Below are positions 9,716 through 17,660 of a stretch of 64,000 nt of DNA, piece after piece. The translations under genes and the position numbers were made by a program. Under the pieces are notes generated by a model. That model was given only the letters and a program-made list of their open reading frames with translations. It searched no databases and was not told the origin of the DNA. The DNA is from CAVORB01 sp963736235 (GTDB taxonomy: Bacteria > Pseudomonadota > Gammaproteobacteria > Chromatiales > Chromatiaceae), in contig CAVTOR010000009.1 in NCBI GenBank assembly GCA_963736235.1, forward strand, positions 1-64,000, given 5' to 3'. Each line of letters starts with the position of its first letter. The first letter of the stretch is position 1.

Positions 9716-10348
9716 TTGGACAGGTACGGTCCGCAGCACTGGTGGCCCGCGGACACCCCTTTCGAGGTCATGGTCGGCGCGATTCTCACCCAGAACACCT
9801 CCTGGACCAATGTCGAGCGAGCCCTCGCGAGGCTCACGGAACGCGTTGCCCTGACGCCCGAGGCAATTCTCTCGCTGGCTCCGGAAGAGCTCGCAGATTG
9901 TCTGCGGCCCGTGGGCTATTTCAACGTCAAGGCCAAACGCCTGCGGGCGTTCTGCGATGGCTTTCTGCAGCCCGGCGGTCTGCAGGGGATGAGCCGGATG
10001 GAAACGCGTGAGCTCAGGGAGCGGCTGCTTGCGATTCACGGGATCGGACCAGAGACGGCCGACGATATGCTGCTCTACGCCTTCGGACGACCCGTGTTCG
10101 TGGTGGACGCCTACACGCGTCGCATATTCACTCGTCTGGAACTGTTCGGCGGTGGCGAACGCTATGAGGTGATTCGCCGTGGCCTCGAGAGATCATTGGC
10201 CCCAGACGCCCGACTGTTCAATGAATTCCATGCCCTGATTGTTCGCCATGGCAAGGACGTTTGCCGTCCTCGGCCGAGATGTGAGGATTGCTGCCTGCGG
10301 CTGTCATGTCCTTACGCGTCCGATTCGGATCTGTCAGATCGGGGATGA
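9716..10348 (+). CDS. Endonuclease III-like DNA glycosylase (HhH-GPD, iron-sulfur)
   Basis: Base-excision repair glycosylase of the endonuclease III superfamily. PFEVMVGAILTQNTSWTNVE and the helix-hairpin-helix IHGIGPETADDMLLYAFG are clear, and the catalytic aspartate is present in VVDAYTRR. The position of the beta-elimination lysine of Nth is glutamate (GPETA), as in monofunctional MagIII-type alkyl-purine glycosylases, so AP-lyase activity is unlikely. Four cysteines near the end (CRPRPRCEDC...C) fit a 4Fe-4S cluster. The frame stays open upstream to about 9668 and family-like residues precede the TTG at 9716, so the true start may be earlier. Confidence 0.8.
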   Translation: MDRYGPQHWWPADTPFEVMVGAILTQNTSWTNVERALARLTERVALTPEAILSLAPEELADCLRPVGYFNVKAKRLRAFCDGFLQPGGLQGMSRMETRELRERLLAIHGIGPETADDMLLYAFGRPVFVVDAYTRRIFTRLELFGGGERYEVIRRGLERSLAPDARLFNEFHALIVRHGKDVCRPRPRCEDCCLRLSCPYASDSDLSDRG

Positions 10349-10492
10349 CGGGGGCGCAACGCGATGTCCGACTTTTATGTTGGTATGGATTGCGGACTAT
10401 ACTGGCAAGGTTACGAGTAAGCACCGCGTGGTCGAGCTAACGCGAGTACCCTGACCGGGCGAGGCGCGAATGAACTGAACCCCGGAGGAGCG

Positions 10493-10921
10493 ATGACCAA
10501 TATCGTCTGGAGCAAGAGATACAGCGTCAAGGTGGAACAACTAGACGATCAGCATAGGCACATGGCCGAGCTGGTCAATACCATGAACGATAGAATCAAT
10601 GCGCAGGAAGACAGAGACAGGATCATCGAGGGGTTTACGGATCTAATCAAATATACCGGTTTCCATTTTGCCACGGAGGAGGCGTTGATGAAGAAACACG
10701 GTTTCCCCGATTACAAGAAGCACAAGAAGGAGCACAAGGATCTGATCAACCTATTGGGCGAGATCAAACGGCAGTTTTTGCGGGAATCCGAATCCTTCTC
10801 GGATTTCGATTACGATTTGGCGAAGGACTGGTTGGTGATTCACAAGGATTGGTTTGCCGTGCATCTCACCCACAGCGACAAGGATCTGGGGCGCTTCCTT
10901 AAGAAGAAGGGCGTCGATTAG
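10493..10921 (+). CDS. Bacteriohemerythrin
   Basis: Small soluble oxygen-binding protein with a non-heme di-iron site in a four-helix bundle; 142 residues. Ligand motifs appear in order: LDDQHRHM, HFATEEALM, HKKEH and HLTHSDKDLG. The start WSKRYSVKVEQLDDQH is typical. A strong ribosome-binding site (CCCGGAGGAGCG) precedes the ATG. It stands alone between the glycosylase gene and a convergent SDR gene. Likely roles are oxygen storage, delivery or sensing in a microaerobic organism; the sequence does not decide between them. Confidence 0.93.
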   Translation: MTNIVWSKRYSVKVEQLDDQHRHMAELVNTMNDRINAQEDRDRIIEGFTDLIKYTGFHFATEEALMKKHGFPDYKKHKKEHKDLINLLGEIKRQFLRESESFSDFDYDLAKDWLVIHKDWFAVHLTHSDKDLGRFLKKKGVD

Positions 10922-11161
10922 GCGTGGTCCCCGGTCGCCTGCCGCAAGCCGTCTCGTCAAAGCAACCGATCCGCTGCCGACGCTAGCCCGTTCGACGCCG
11001 GCTCTGGCCCTTTCCGGCGGGCAGCGATCGGCCCGATGCGGAGCCCATCAATGCATCCGGTGGGGCGACTATCGCGTGCATGGCGCGGCATTGCTGCCGT
11101 CAATCGTGGCACTGGTCGTGGCTTTCGGCTGACTAGCCGACACGGCAACGCCATGCTGGGC

Positions 11162-11893
11162 CTAGAGGCTCTCGCCGCTGATGCCTTTGCTTTCGGGGCC
11201 AAGCAGGTACAGATAGCGGGGAGTCGCCGATTCGGGTGGCGGCAGGTCGGCCGGATCCTCGCCAGGATACAGGCGGGCGCGGAGCCCCGTGCGCACGACG
11301 CCGGGGTCGATGCTGTTGACCCGGATCGCGCTCGAGTCCCGGGTCTCTTCCGCAAGGGTCTGCATCAGGCCCTCGAGACCAAACTTGGCGGCGCAGAAGG
11401 CACCCCAGTAGGCCATGCCGCGGCGGCCGACCCGGTCGGAGGTGAAGATCACCGATGCGTCGTCAGACACCCGCAGCAGAGGCAGGCAGCATTGCGTGAG
11501 GAGGAAGGGGGCGGTCAGGTTGATCCGCAGCACCCGCTCCCATTCGCTCGCGTCATAGTCGTCGATGCGGCTCAAGAAGGGCGCGAAGGCCGCGCAGTGG
11601 ACCAAACCGTCGAGGCGCCCGAACTCTTGCCCGATGATGTCGGCGGCGGCGAGGAAGGCCTGCTCGCTCACCGACTCCAGGTCGAGGGGCAAGATCGCCG
11701 GCTCCGGGTCGCCAGCGGCGTCGATCAGATCGTAGAGGGGCTCGAGTGCCTCGGGCTCTTTGTCGGAGAGGACGACCGTGGCGCCGTGCTCCGCGCATGC
11801 GGCGGCGACGGCGTAGCCGATACCCTCGGCCGCCCCTGTCACCAGGATGACGCGCTCCGTCAGCAGATCCTTTGGGGGTTGGTAATGCTTCAT
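11162..11893 (-). CDS. YciK-like short-chain dehydrogenase/reductase
   Basis: NAD(P)-dependent oxidoreductase fold of 243 residues. The Rossmann glycine motif is VTGAAEGIGYAVA, and DGLVHCAAFAPF and INLTAPFLLTQCCLPLL match the YciK group. The active-site stretch reads YWGAFCAAKFGLEG, where YciK has WGAYAASKF. The catalytic tyrosine is therefore phenylalanine while the lysine is kept, so classical SDR catalysis is doubtful. The ATG at 11893 begins MKHYQPPKDLL. It is the last gene of a leftward group with ubiG, gph and the squalene/phytoene synthase-like gene. Confidence 0.85.
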   Translation of the reverse strand: MKHYQPPKDLLTERVILVTGAAEGIGYAVAAACAEHGATVVLSDKEPEALEPLYDLIDAAGDPEPAILPLDLESVSEQAFLAAADIIGQEFGRLDGLVHCAAFAPFLSRIDDYDASEWERVLRINLTAPFLLTQCCLPLLRVSDDASVIFTSDRVGRRGMAYWGAFCAAKFGLEGLMQTLAEETRDSSAIRVNSIDPGVVRTGLRARLYPGEDPADLPPPESATPRYLYLLGPESKGISGESL

Positions 11894-11912
11894 CTCGTCG
11901 GTGACCTCCGCG

Positions 11913-12746
11913 CTAGGGTGTCTCTTGCTTCCGCCGGCTTTCCCACCAGGCAAGCCAAAGCTTACGCAAGGGCGTGAGTCCGATGTACTGGTCCGCCAAG
12001 TCGAAGCGCGACTGCTCCAACTCCTCCAGCAGCGCGCGCAGGATGACCCCGCGCACCCGGAGAGAGGTTGGCAGGCGCTCAATGCCGTCACTGGGCGGCA
12101 GGGCGGCGCGGGCCTCTTGCGCCGCGGCGGCGAGAAGCCCTGAAAATCTCTCGCGGTGGTCCCGGTCGGCGAGCGCTGCCGCGGATAGCCCGTGCTCCTG
12201 GAGCATGGCCTGGGAAAAGACGCCGCGGTTCTTGCGCACCAGCGCCCCGCTGTCGCGGATCAGGTAGACTCGGGTGCAAAACGCGCCCAGCCGTCGGGCG
12301 ATGGCCAGCGTCGCGGTCTCGTCCACCCCGTGGCAGCGGGCCACGAGCTCGCACAGCGCTCCCTGGTCGCGCTCGCACGCGGCATCGAAGGCGGATGCGT
12401 CCCCGGCCTGGTGTCGCAGGATCTCATCCTCCACCGCGGCGGCCATCTGTCGAAACGGGGCGGCCGGGATGCGGTGGCGCTCAATCACGGGCTGGAGCGC
12501 CTGGCTGAGGGGATGTCTCGGCTCGTTCGCCCGCGTGCGCTCCATCTCCTCGATCCACCAGTTTAGCTTCAGCCGGGCGACCCCCGGGTCAGACACCTCT
12601 TCGAGGATGGCACGCACCTCATGCCGCCACGCGAGCACGGCGGCGAGGTCGTGTCTCAGCCGCAAAGGGGCGAAACGCACCGAATAGTAGGCGGATGACC
12701 CCGGCGGCGTGGCCCGGTTGGGGAACAGCCATTCGTTCCGCATCAT
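11913..12746 (-). CDS. Squalene/phytoene synthase family protein
   Basis: All-helical isoprenyl synthase fold of 277 residues. SAYYSVRFAPLRLRHDLAAV, LKLNWWIEEMER and LGAFCTRVYLIRDSG correspond to the helices of the family, but the aspartate-rich substrate motifs are not canonical DxxxD. Proteins like this beside ubiG and gph in Gammaproteobacteria resemble the NDUFAF6 branch, whose members are not proven terpene synthases. The first of two adjacent ATG codons (12746) overlaps the gph stop, so translation is probably coupled. No other carotenoid or hopanoid gene is in the window. Confidence 0.75.
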   Translation of the reverse strand: MMRNEWLFPNRATPPGSSAYYSVRFAPLRLRHDLAAVLAWRHEVRAILEEVSDPGVARLKLNWWIEEMERTRANEPRHPLSQALQPVIERHRIPAAPFRQMAAAVEDEILRHQAGDASAFDAACERDQGALCELVARCHGVDETATLAIARRLGAFCTRVYLIRDSGALVRKNRGVFSQAMLQEHGLSAAALADRDHRERFSGLLAAAAQEARAALPPSDGIERLPTSLRVRGVILRALLEELEQSRFDLADQYIGLTPLRKLWLAWWESRRKQETP

Positions 12747-13423
12747 CCGTCCAGCGGGCCCAACCAGTCCAGGATCTCGAGCGGTTGCCGGATCATCCCG
12801 TCCGCCCCCCATCGCCCCGGATCGTCGTCGACGCCCAGGTAGCCGAACAGCGCCACGAGCGTACCGGTTCCCGCCGCAAGGCCGGCTACCACGTCGCGCT
12901 CGCTGTCGCCCACGTACCAGCAGTCCGAGGGCTCACGGTCGATCAGGCGACAGGCGTGGTATAGGGGGTCGGGGTGGGGTTTCGGGCGCGCCGCCGTGTC
13001 GCCGCTCACGATACAGGCGGCCCGCCTGCCGAGACCCAAGGTCCCGACCAGGGGATCGGTCAACCACGCGGGCTTGTTGGTCACGATGCCCCAGGGGATG
13101 TTGCGCTCCTCCAGCTCGCCCGCAAGCTCCATCATGCCGGGGAAGGGCGCCGTCTCGCGTACCAGGTTCGCGGCATAGAGATCCAGGAACTGCCGCCGTA
13201 AGGCATCGAAACCATTGTCATCGGGTTCAAGCCCGAACCCGATTCGGACCATCGCCTTTGCGCCGTGCGAGACGTGCGGCCGGATCGTCTCGAATGGGAG
13301 GGGGGCGCGGCCTTGCTGCCCGAGCAGCAGATTCAGGGCATGGGCCATGTCGGGGGCCGTGTCCGCGAAGGTGCCGTCGAGATCGAACAGGACGGCGCCT
13401 CCCGGTCGCCGACGGTCAGGCAT
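12743..13423 (-). CDS. gph: Phosphoglycolate phosphatase-like HAD hydrolase
   Basis: HAD-superfamily phosphatase of 226 residues. Motif I is VLFDLDGTFADT with the nucleophilic aspartate, motif II is GIVTNKPA, the lysine motif is in ARPKPHPDPL and motif IV is WYVGDSERDV. Gph clears phosphoglycolate. The position next to ubiG also fits the MupP-like branch (MurNAc 6-phosphate phosphatase), which sequence alone does not exclude. I took the ATG at 13423, eight bases inside the end of ubiG. An in-frame TTG at 13432 is the alternative. The stop overlaps the next gene. Confidence 0.88.
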   Translation of the reverse strand: MPDRRRPGGAVLFDLDGTFADTAPDMAHALNLLLGQQGRAPLPFETIRPHVSHGAKAMVRIGFGLEPDDNGFDALRRQFLDLYAANLVRETAPFPGMMELAGELEERNIPWGIVTNKPAWLTDPLVGTLGLGRRAACIVSGDTAARPKPHPDPLYHACRLIDREPSDCWYVGDSERDVVAGLAAGTGTLVALFGYLGVDDDPGRWGADGMIRQPLEILDWLGPLDG

Positions 13424-14136
13424 CGTCTTCAAGGCGACAGGTCACCAGATAGTTGACGTCCACGTCGTTCTTGGACAGCCGATAGCTTGCGGTCAGTGGG
13501 TTGTAGGTCATTCCGGTGATGTCGGTGCTGCGCATTCCCGCGGCGCGAATCCAGCCGTCGAGCTCCGAGGGGCGAATGAAACGGGCGTAGTCGTGGGTGC
13601 CCCTGGGGAGCATGCGGAGCAGGTACTCCGCGCCGATGATGGCCAACAGGTAGGACTTGGGGTTGCGGTTGATGGTGGAGAAGAAGACGAAGCCGCCCGG
13701 TCGCACCAGTCGGGCGCAGGCGTCGACCACGGAGGCCGGGTCTGGCACGTGCTCCAGCATCTCCATGCAAGTGACGATGTCGAAACCCTGCGGGCGCTCG
13801 ATGGCCAGGGATTCGACGGGTACCTGCCGGTATTCCACCTCGACCCCGGACTCCAGGGTGTGCAGCTCGGCCACCTTGAGCGGCATCTCGCCCATGTCGA
13901 TGCCGGTGACCTTGGCCCCGCGCACGGCCATGCTCTCGGACAGGATGCCGCCGCCGCAGCCGACGTCGAGCACGTCCTTTCCGGCTGAGTCTGGCCGTCC
14001 GATCGATGTAGTCGAGCCGCAGGGGGTTGATCTCGTGAAGCGGCTTGAACTCGCTGTTCGGGTCCCACCAGCGGGCGGCCAGCTCCTCGAATTTACTGAT
14101 CTCGGCGTGGTCGACGTTGTGCGCAGAATCGGACAT
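13416..14136 (-). CDS. ubiG: Ubiquinone biosynthesis O-methyltransferase UbiG, one frameshift near 13990
   Basis: SAM-dependent O-methyltransferase that acts twice in ubiquinone synthesis. The start is MSDSAHNVDHAEISKFEELA followed by RWWDPNSEFKPLHEINPLRL, the classic UbiG N-terminus. After a shift of frame near 13990 the remainder follows: GKDVLDVGCGGGILSESMA (SAM motif I), DIVTCMEMLEHVPDP, LVRPGGFVFFSTINRNPKSY and GMTYNPLTASYRLS. One extra base in the stretch encoding RTARLSRK explains the break without loss of any conserved residue. The gene leads the leftward ubiG-gph group. Confidence 0.9.
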
Positions 14137-14313
14137 GCAGGCGTTGCCTCGCTGGCGGCCGGGTGCTCAATGCCGGCATTGTAATGCAACGCCAATCAGA
14201 GGGCAGTGGGACGCACCGGCCGGGAGGGGAGGGGGACGTGTTTCCGTACGCGGGCGTACACCGGTTCGCGGGGCGGGCGTTGCCCCTGCGCCGGGGGGAA
14301 GGGGATTGTGAGT

Positions 14314-14345
14314 CGAAAAAAGGAAAGCGCCGGCAAGGCCGGCGC
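14314..14345 (-). terminator. Rho-independent terminator of the sulfur globule gene
   Basis: Read leftward from the globule protein stop, an 8-bp perfect stem GCGCCGGC/GCCGGCGC with a three-base loop (14327-14345) is followed by a T-rich run (TTTCCTTTTTTC). It lies 50 bases after the stop codon. Confidence 0.85.
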
Positions 14346-14394
14346 GCGGGAATGCCGCACATCCTTGTGCGCTGCTCCTTGAGGAGCGAAACCC

Positions 14395-14736
14395 TTACTT
14401 GGACTCGGCGGGAGCCGGAGCCGCGGGGGCAACCGGAGCGGCGTAGGGGTAGGCGTAGGGGTAACCGCCGCCGTAGCCGTAGGGGCCGCCCCAACCATAC
14501 GGGCCGTAGCCGTAGTAGTCGCGGTAGCGGTTGTAGCCGCGACCCCAGCCACGCCCGCCGCCGGACATGCTCATGTTGAAGTCACCGTAGCCATCACCGA
14601 ACATGTCGTTCCACCAGTCGTTGCCGCCGGAGCCCCAACCCGGGCCACCCCAACCGGGGCCGCCCCAGAAGGCGGAAGCGGAGGCGGAAACACCGAGCAG
14701 AGCGGCGATGGCGGCAGCAGTAGCGAGCTTTTTCAT
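14395..14736 (-). CDS. Sulfur globule protein (glycine/aromatic-rich, exported)
   Basis: A 113-residue protein with a clear Sec signal peptide (MKKLATAAAIAALLGVSASA, cut after ASASA at about residue 22). The mature part is built of Gly, Tyr, Trp, Pro and Ala repeats such as WGGPGWGGPGWG, YGYGPYGWGG and PYAYPYAAPVAP. This matches the CV1/CV2 sulfur globule envelope proteins of Allochromatium and relatives, which coat sulfur stored in the periplasm. AGGAG lies eight bases before the ATG. With its own promoter and terminator it is monocistronic. Compositional similarity alone could mislead, but fccAB in the same window supports the call. Confidence 0.82.
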   Translation of the reverse strand: MKKLATAAAIAALLGVSASASAFWGGPGWGGPGWGSGGNDWWNDMFGDGYGDFNMSMSGGGRGWGRGYNRYRDYYGYGPYGWGGPYGYGGGYPYAYPYAAPVAPAAPAPAESK

Positions 14737-14803
14737 TCAGATTCTCCTGATTGAGTTTTCTGGGTTCAGCAAGTGATGGCGTCGTTCGCCATCTGAGTGG
14801 TTA

Positions 14804-14831
14804 GAATATAAGCAAATACTAACATGCGCAA
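14804..14831 (-). promoter_or_regulatory. Likely sigma-70 promoter of the sulfur globule gene
   Basis: On the minus strand TTGCGC (14826-14831) and TATATT (14804-14809) are separated by 16 bases, in an AT-rich patch inside otherwise G+C-rich DNA. The -10 box lies about 68 bases before the ATG at 14736. Confidence 0.55.
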
Positions 14832-15020
14832 GTTTTTTTACGCGGCGTGGAATCAGGAGGCCGGCGCGGTGACCGCCTCGCGTGAGGCGGCGACCGTACG
14901 ACCCACACCGGGGCGGAGCGTCGCGATCTCCCGGAACCGACGGCGGCCCGCCGGGACCGAACAACCTTGGGTCCCCGGTGTCTAGATCAAGTGTATCGAC
15001 GCAGCGCGGCGGCATGACCC

Positions 15021-15437
15021 ATGGATACGAATGAAGTCAAAGACGCGTTTCGCTTTCTCGAGACCTGGGACGACCGTTATGAGTTGATCACGGAGCTGGG
15101 CGAGGCATTGCCGCCCCTGACCGAGACGGACAGGGTGGACCAAAACCTGGTTCCGGGCTGCACCACCCGCACCTGGCTGGTCGGGCGGCTGAACTCGGGG
15201 TCTGGGGCCATCCAGTTCCGTGCTGATGCCGAGGGGCCTCTGGTCCGCGGCTTGGTGGCCCTGTTGCTCCTGCCGTTTCAGGACAAGACACCCGATGAGG
15301 TGCTGCGCTTCGATCACCAGGCGTACATCGAGGAGCTTGGACTCGAAGCTGGATTGAGCGCCAAGCGACTGGCCGGGGTGCAGGCGTTTTTCGCCAAGGT
15401 GAGGCAGATCGCGCTTGCCTGCGGGGGCCGATCCTGA
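15021..15437 (+). CDS. sufE: Cysteine desulfuration protein SufE
   Basis: Sulfur-acceptor protein that takes persulfide from the cysteine desulfurase SufS and passes it to the SufBCD scaffold for iron-sulfur cluster assembly. The acceptor cysteine is in VPGCTTRTWLVG at about residue 47. FLETWDDRYELITELGEALPPL and LGLEAGLSAKRLAGVQAFF are family-typical. Length is 138 residues. No sufS or sufBCD is adjacent; the divergent neighbour is the sulfur globule gene. Confidence 0.93.
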   Translation: MDTNEVKDAFRFLETWDDRYELITELGEALPPLTETDRVDQNLVPGCTTRTWLVGRLNSGSGAIQFRADAEGPLVRGLVALLLLPFQDKTPDEVLRFDHQAYIEELGLEAGLSAKRLAGVQAFFAKVRQIALACGGRS

Positions 15438-15550
15438 GTGTGTCTGGTCATAGGTCGTCGTAGCGCCGAAGCGCCTGCCGGAAACGGGGATTGCGCGCAG
15501 ACTCGGCTCTCGCGCCTCGATGAGCCTGCTTCGAGGCTCGCTTTCCCTCT

Positions 15551-16540
15551 GTGCCAAAGGCGGCGATACGCCGACCCCACGGTGGCCTTACCTTGAAAGC
15601 GCGTCATGGACTCTCTGATTGGGTCTTGCTGCTCGCCCTGACCGTTCTCTGGGGGTCCGCGTTTCTGTTCACCAAGATCGCCGTCGGCACCATTCCGGCT
15701 GATTTGGTGGTCACCGCGCGCCTCGTGATCGCCGCCATGCTGCTGGTGCCGCTTGCGCTGACGGTCGTCGGGTGGACGCCCAAGGGCGGGCGTCTGTGGC
15801 TGTTTCTGACGCTGATCGCCCTGTTCGGCAATGCACTTCCCTTCTCTCTGATCACCTGGGGACAGAAGTTCGTCGACAGCGGACTTGCGGGTATCCTGAT
15901 GGCCGTGATGCCCTTGGCCACCCTGAGCTTGTCCCACTTCCTGGTGCCGGGGGAGCGCTTAACCTCCTATCGCGTTGGGGGATTTGTCCTCGGTTTCGTC
16001 GGTGTGGTGGTGCTCGTGGGGCCGGCGGCGCTGCTTGAGCTGGCGAACGGGAGAGGACACCTGCTTCCCATGCTGGCGGTGCTCGGCGGCGCCCTGTGCT
16101 ATGCGGTTTCGGCCATTCTGGCGAGGTTGCGTCCGCCGAGCGATGCATTGTCGAGCGCAGCCGTTACCACGCTATTGGCCGCGCTGATGACCGCCCCGCT
16201 CCTGCTCGGCGAGGGTTTTCGGGACCTGGAAAGAGTCCCGTCCGCGTCTTCCGTCGCCGCGGTTGTAATGCTGGGGGTGTTTTCCACGGCGTTGGCGGCG
16301 ATCTTCTACTTTCGGCTGATCAAGTCCGCGGGTCCATCCTTCGTCTCCCAGCTCAACTACCTGATCCCTCTCTGGGCCGTGCTCATTGGTGTGCTGTTTC
16401 TCGACGAGCGCCCGGAGCCGAAGCATCTCGTCGCCCTTGCCTTGATCCTTGGTGGCATCCTGCTCGCGCGGTTGGAGCTACGCCGCGCGCGGATCGCTCC
16501 GCATCCAACCGATGCAAGCCGTGTCGCGGACGGGAGCTAG
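15551..16540 (+). CDS. EamA/DMT-family transporter
   Basis: Inner-membrane drug/metabolite transporter superfamily protein with about ten hydrophobic helices arranged as two EamA repeats. The first begins with LLLALTVLWGSAFLFTKIAV and the second near residue 175 (LAVLGGALCYAVSAILARL). The substrate cannot be told from sequence; exporters of amino acids or other metabolites are common in this family. The frame opens with a GTG at 15551. A TTG at 15593 would remove 14 residues that lack homology and is a reasonable alternative. Confidence 0.88.
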   Translation: MPKAAIRRPHGGLTLKARHGLSDWVLLLALTVLWGSAFLFTKIAVGTIPADLVVTARLVIAAMLLVPLALTVVGWTPKGGRLWLFLTLIALFGNALPFSLITWGQKFVDSGLAGILMAVMPLATLSLSHFLVPGERLTSYRVGGFVLGFVGVVVLVGPAALLELANGRGHLLPMLAVLGGALCYAVSAILARLRPPSDALSSAAVTTLLAALMTAPLLLGEGFRDLERVPSASSVAAVVMLGVFSTALAAIFYFRLIKSAGPSFVSQLNYLIPLWAVLIGVLFLDERPEPKHLVALALILGGILLARLELRRARIAPHPTDASRVADGS

Positions 16541-16593
16541 CGCCGCACCGCGGGTGCGGCGTTCGTGACGTTCGGGCCAGCCAGCGCCTCGTA

Positions 16594-17538
16594 CTAGGCG
16601 TTGTCGACCTCTGAAGGCTCGAGGCTCCTCCAGGGGACGGCCTCGTTTCGGCAACTCAACGTGAAGTAGCGCCAGTCCTCGAGCCGGAACGCGGTGAATC
16701 GGCCGCCATTGGCGCAACCGGTATCCAGGGCGATCACGCCTGCGGTTCCTGGGGGCAGCGGCGGCACGTCGAGCTTGGCCCAGTGCCCGAAGAGGATCCG
16801 CAAGGGCTTGCTTGCACGCCGGGGGAGCTCGAACCAGGGCAGCGAGCGCTTTCTTGTCCTGGACGCCCCGCGCCGCTTGCCCGGTAGGTCGATGCGGCCG
16901 GTAACATCGCACCAGCGCAGCTGAGTGAAGCAGTTGGTGATGAAATGCAGGCGTTTCCAGCCGTCGAGCTCTTCCCGCCAGCGCGGCGGTCCGTCGCCTG
17001 AGAGGTGCTGGAACAGGTCCTCGTAATCGAAGTTCTGCAGCACGGTCTCCAGCTCGCGGGCGCACCGTCTGGCCAGGTCGAGGTCCCATTGCGGCGGTAG
17101 CCCCGCGTGGATCATGGTGAAGCCGAGGTTGTCGTCGTGGTGTAGCACTGGCTGATGGCGCAGCCAGAACAGGAGCTCCTCGCAGTCGGGGGCGTCGAGA
17201 ATCTCGGCGATGGTGTCCTTCTTGCGGACCTTTACGGCACCGGCGGCCGCGGCCAGAAGGTAGAGGTCGTGGTTGCCAAGGACGCTGATGGCGGCGCTGC
17301 CCAGGCCGCGCACGAATCGCAGCAGCTCGAGTGAGTTGGGGCCCTTGTTGACCAGGTCCCCGGTAAACCAGAGTCGGTCGACGTCCGGATCGAAATCTAG
17401 CTTTTCGAGAAGCCTCAAGAGATCGTCGAAGCAGCCTTGCACGTCTCCTACGGCATAGGTCGAAGACGCTCCATTCCCGGTTCCGGCCCGATCTGGCAGA
17501 TCAAGGTCCGTTACCGACCCGTTGGCGTTTTCCTGCAA
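16594..17538 (-). CDS. apaH: Symmetrical bis(5'-nucleosyl)-tetraphosphatase
   Basis: Hydrolyses Ap4A to two ADP and so limits this stress-linked dinucleotide. Metallophosphoesterase motifs appear in order: YAVGDVQGCFDDL, LWFTGDLVNKGPNSLE, VLGNHDLYLL, IHAGLPPQWDL and ILFGHWAKLD. ALDTGCANGG near the end is a family signature. The leftward TTG at 17538 gives 314 residues, with about 25 poorly conserved residues before the first strand, so a slightly later start is possible. Confidence 0.93.
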   Translation of the reverse strand: MQENANGSVTDLDLPDRAGTGNGASSTYAVGDVQGCFDDLLRLLEKLDFDPDVDRLWFTGDLVNKGPNSLELLRFVRGLGSAAISVLGNHDLYLLAAAAGAVKVRKKDTIAEILDAPDCEELLFWLRHQPVLHHDDNLGFTMIHAGLPPQWDLDLARRCARELETVLQNFDYEDLFQHLSGDGPPRWREELDGWKRLHFITNCFTQLRWCDVTGRIDLPGKRRGASRTRKRSLPWFELPRRASKPLRILFGHWAKLDVPPLPPGTAGVIALDTGCANGGRFTAFRLEDWRYFTLSCRNEAVPWRSLEPSEVDNA

Positions 17539-17660
17539 GCGCGACTATCCCCCTCGATAACTCGCACAACTATAACCGCAAGGGGCCGCATCCTGCCAAG
17601 CCGTGCCTTGAGAATGGGCGGAAAGAAGCTCTGGTTTCGCCGCCGCTCGCACGCAGTGGC

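Noticed and set aside
14395..14736. Repeat region or low-complexity artefact instead of a gene
   Set aside because: A signal peptide, ribosome-binding site, promoter and terminator are all present and the composition fits a known protein family.
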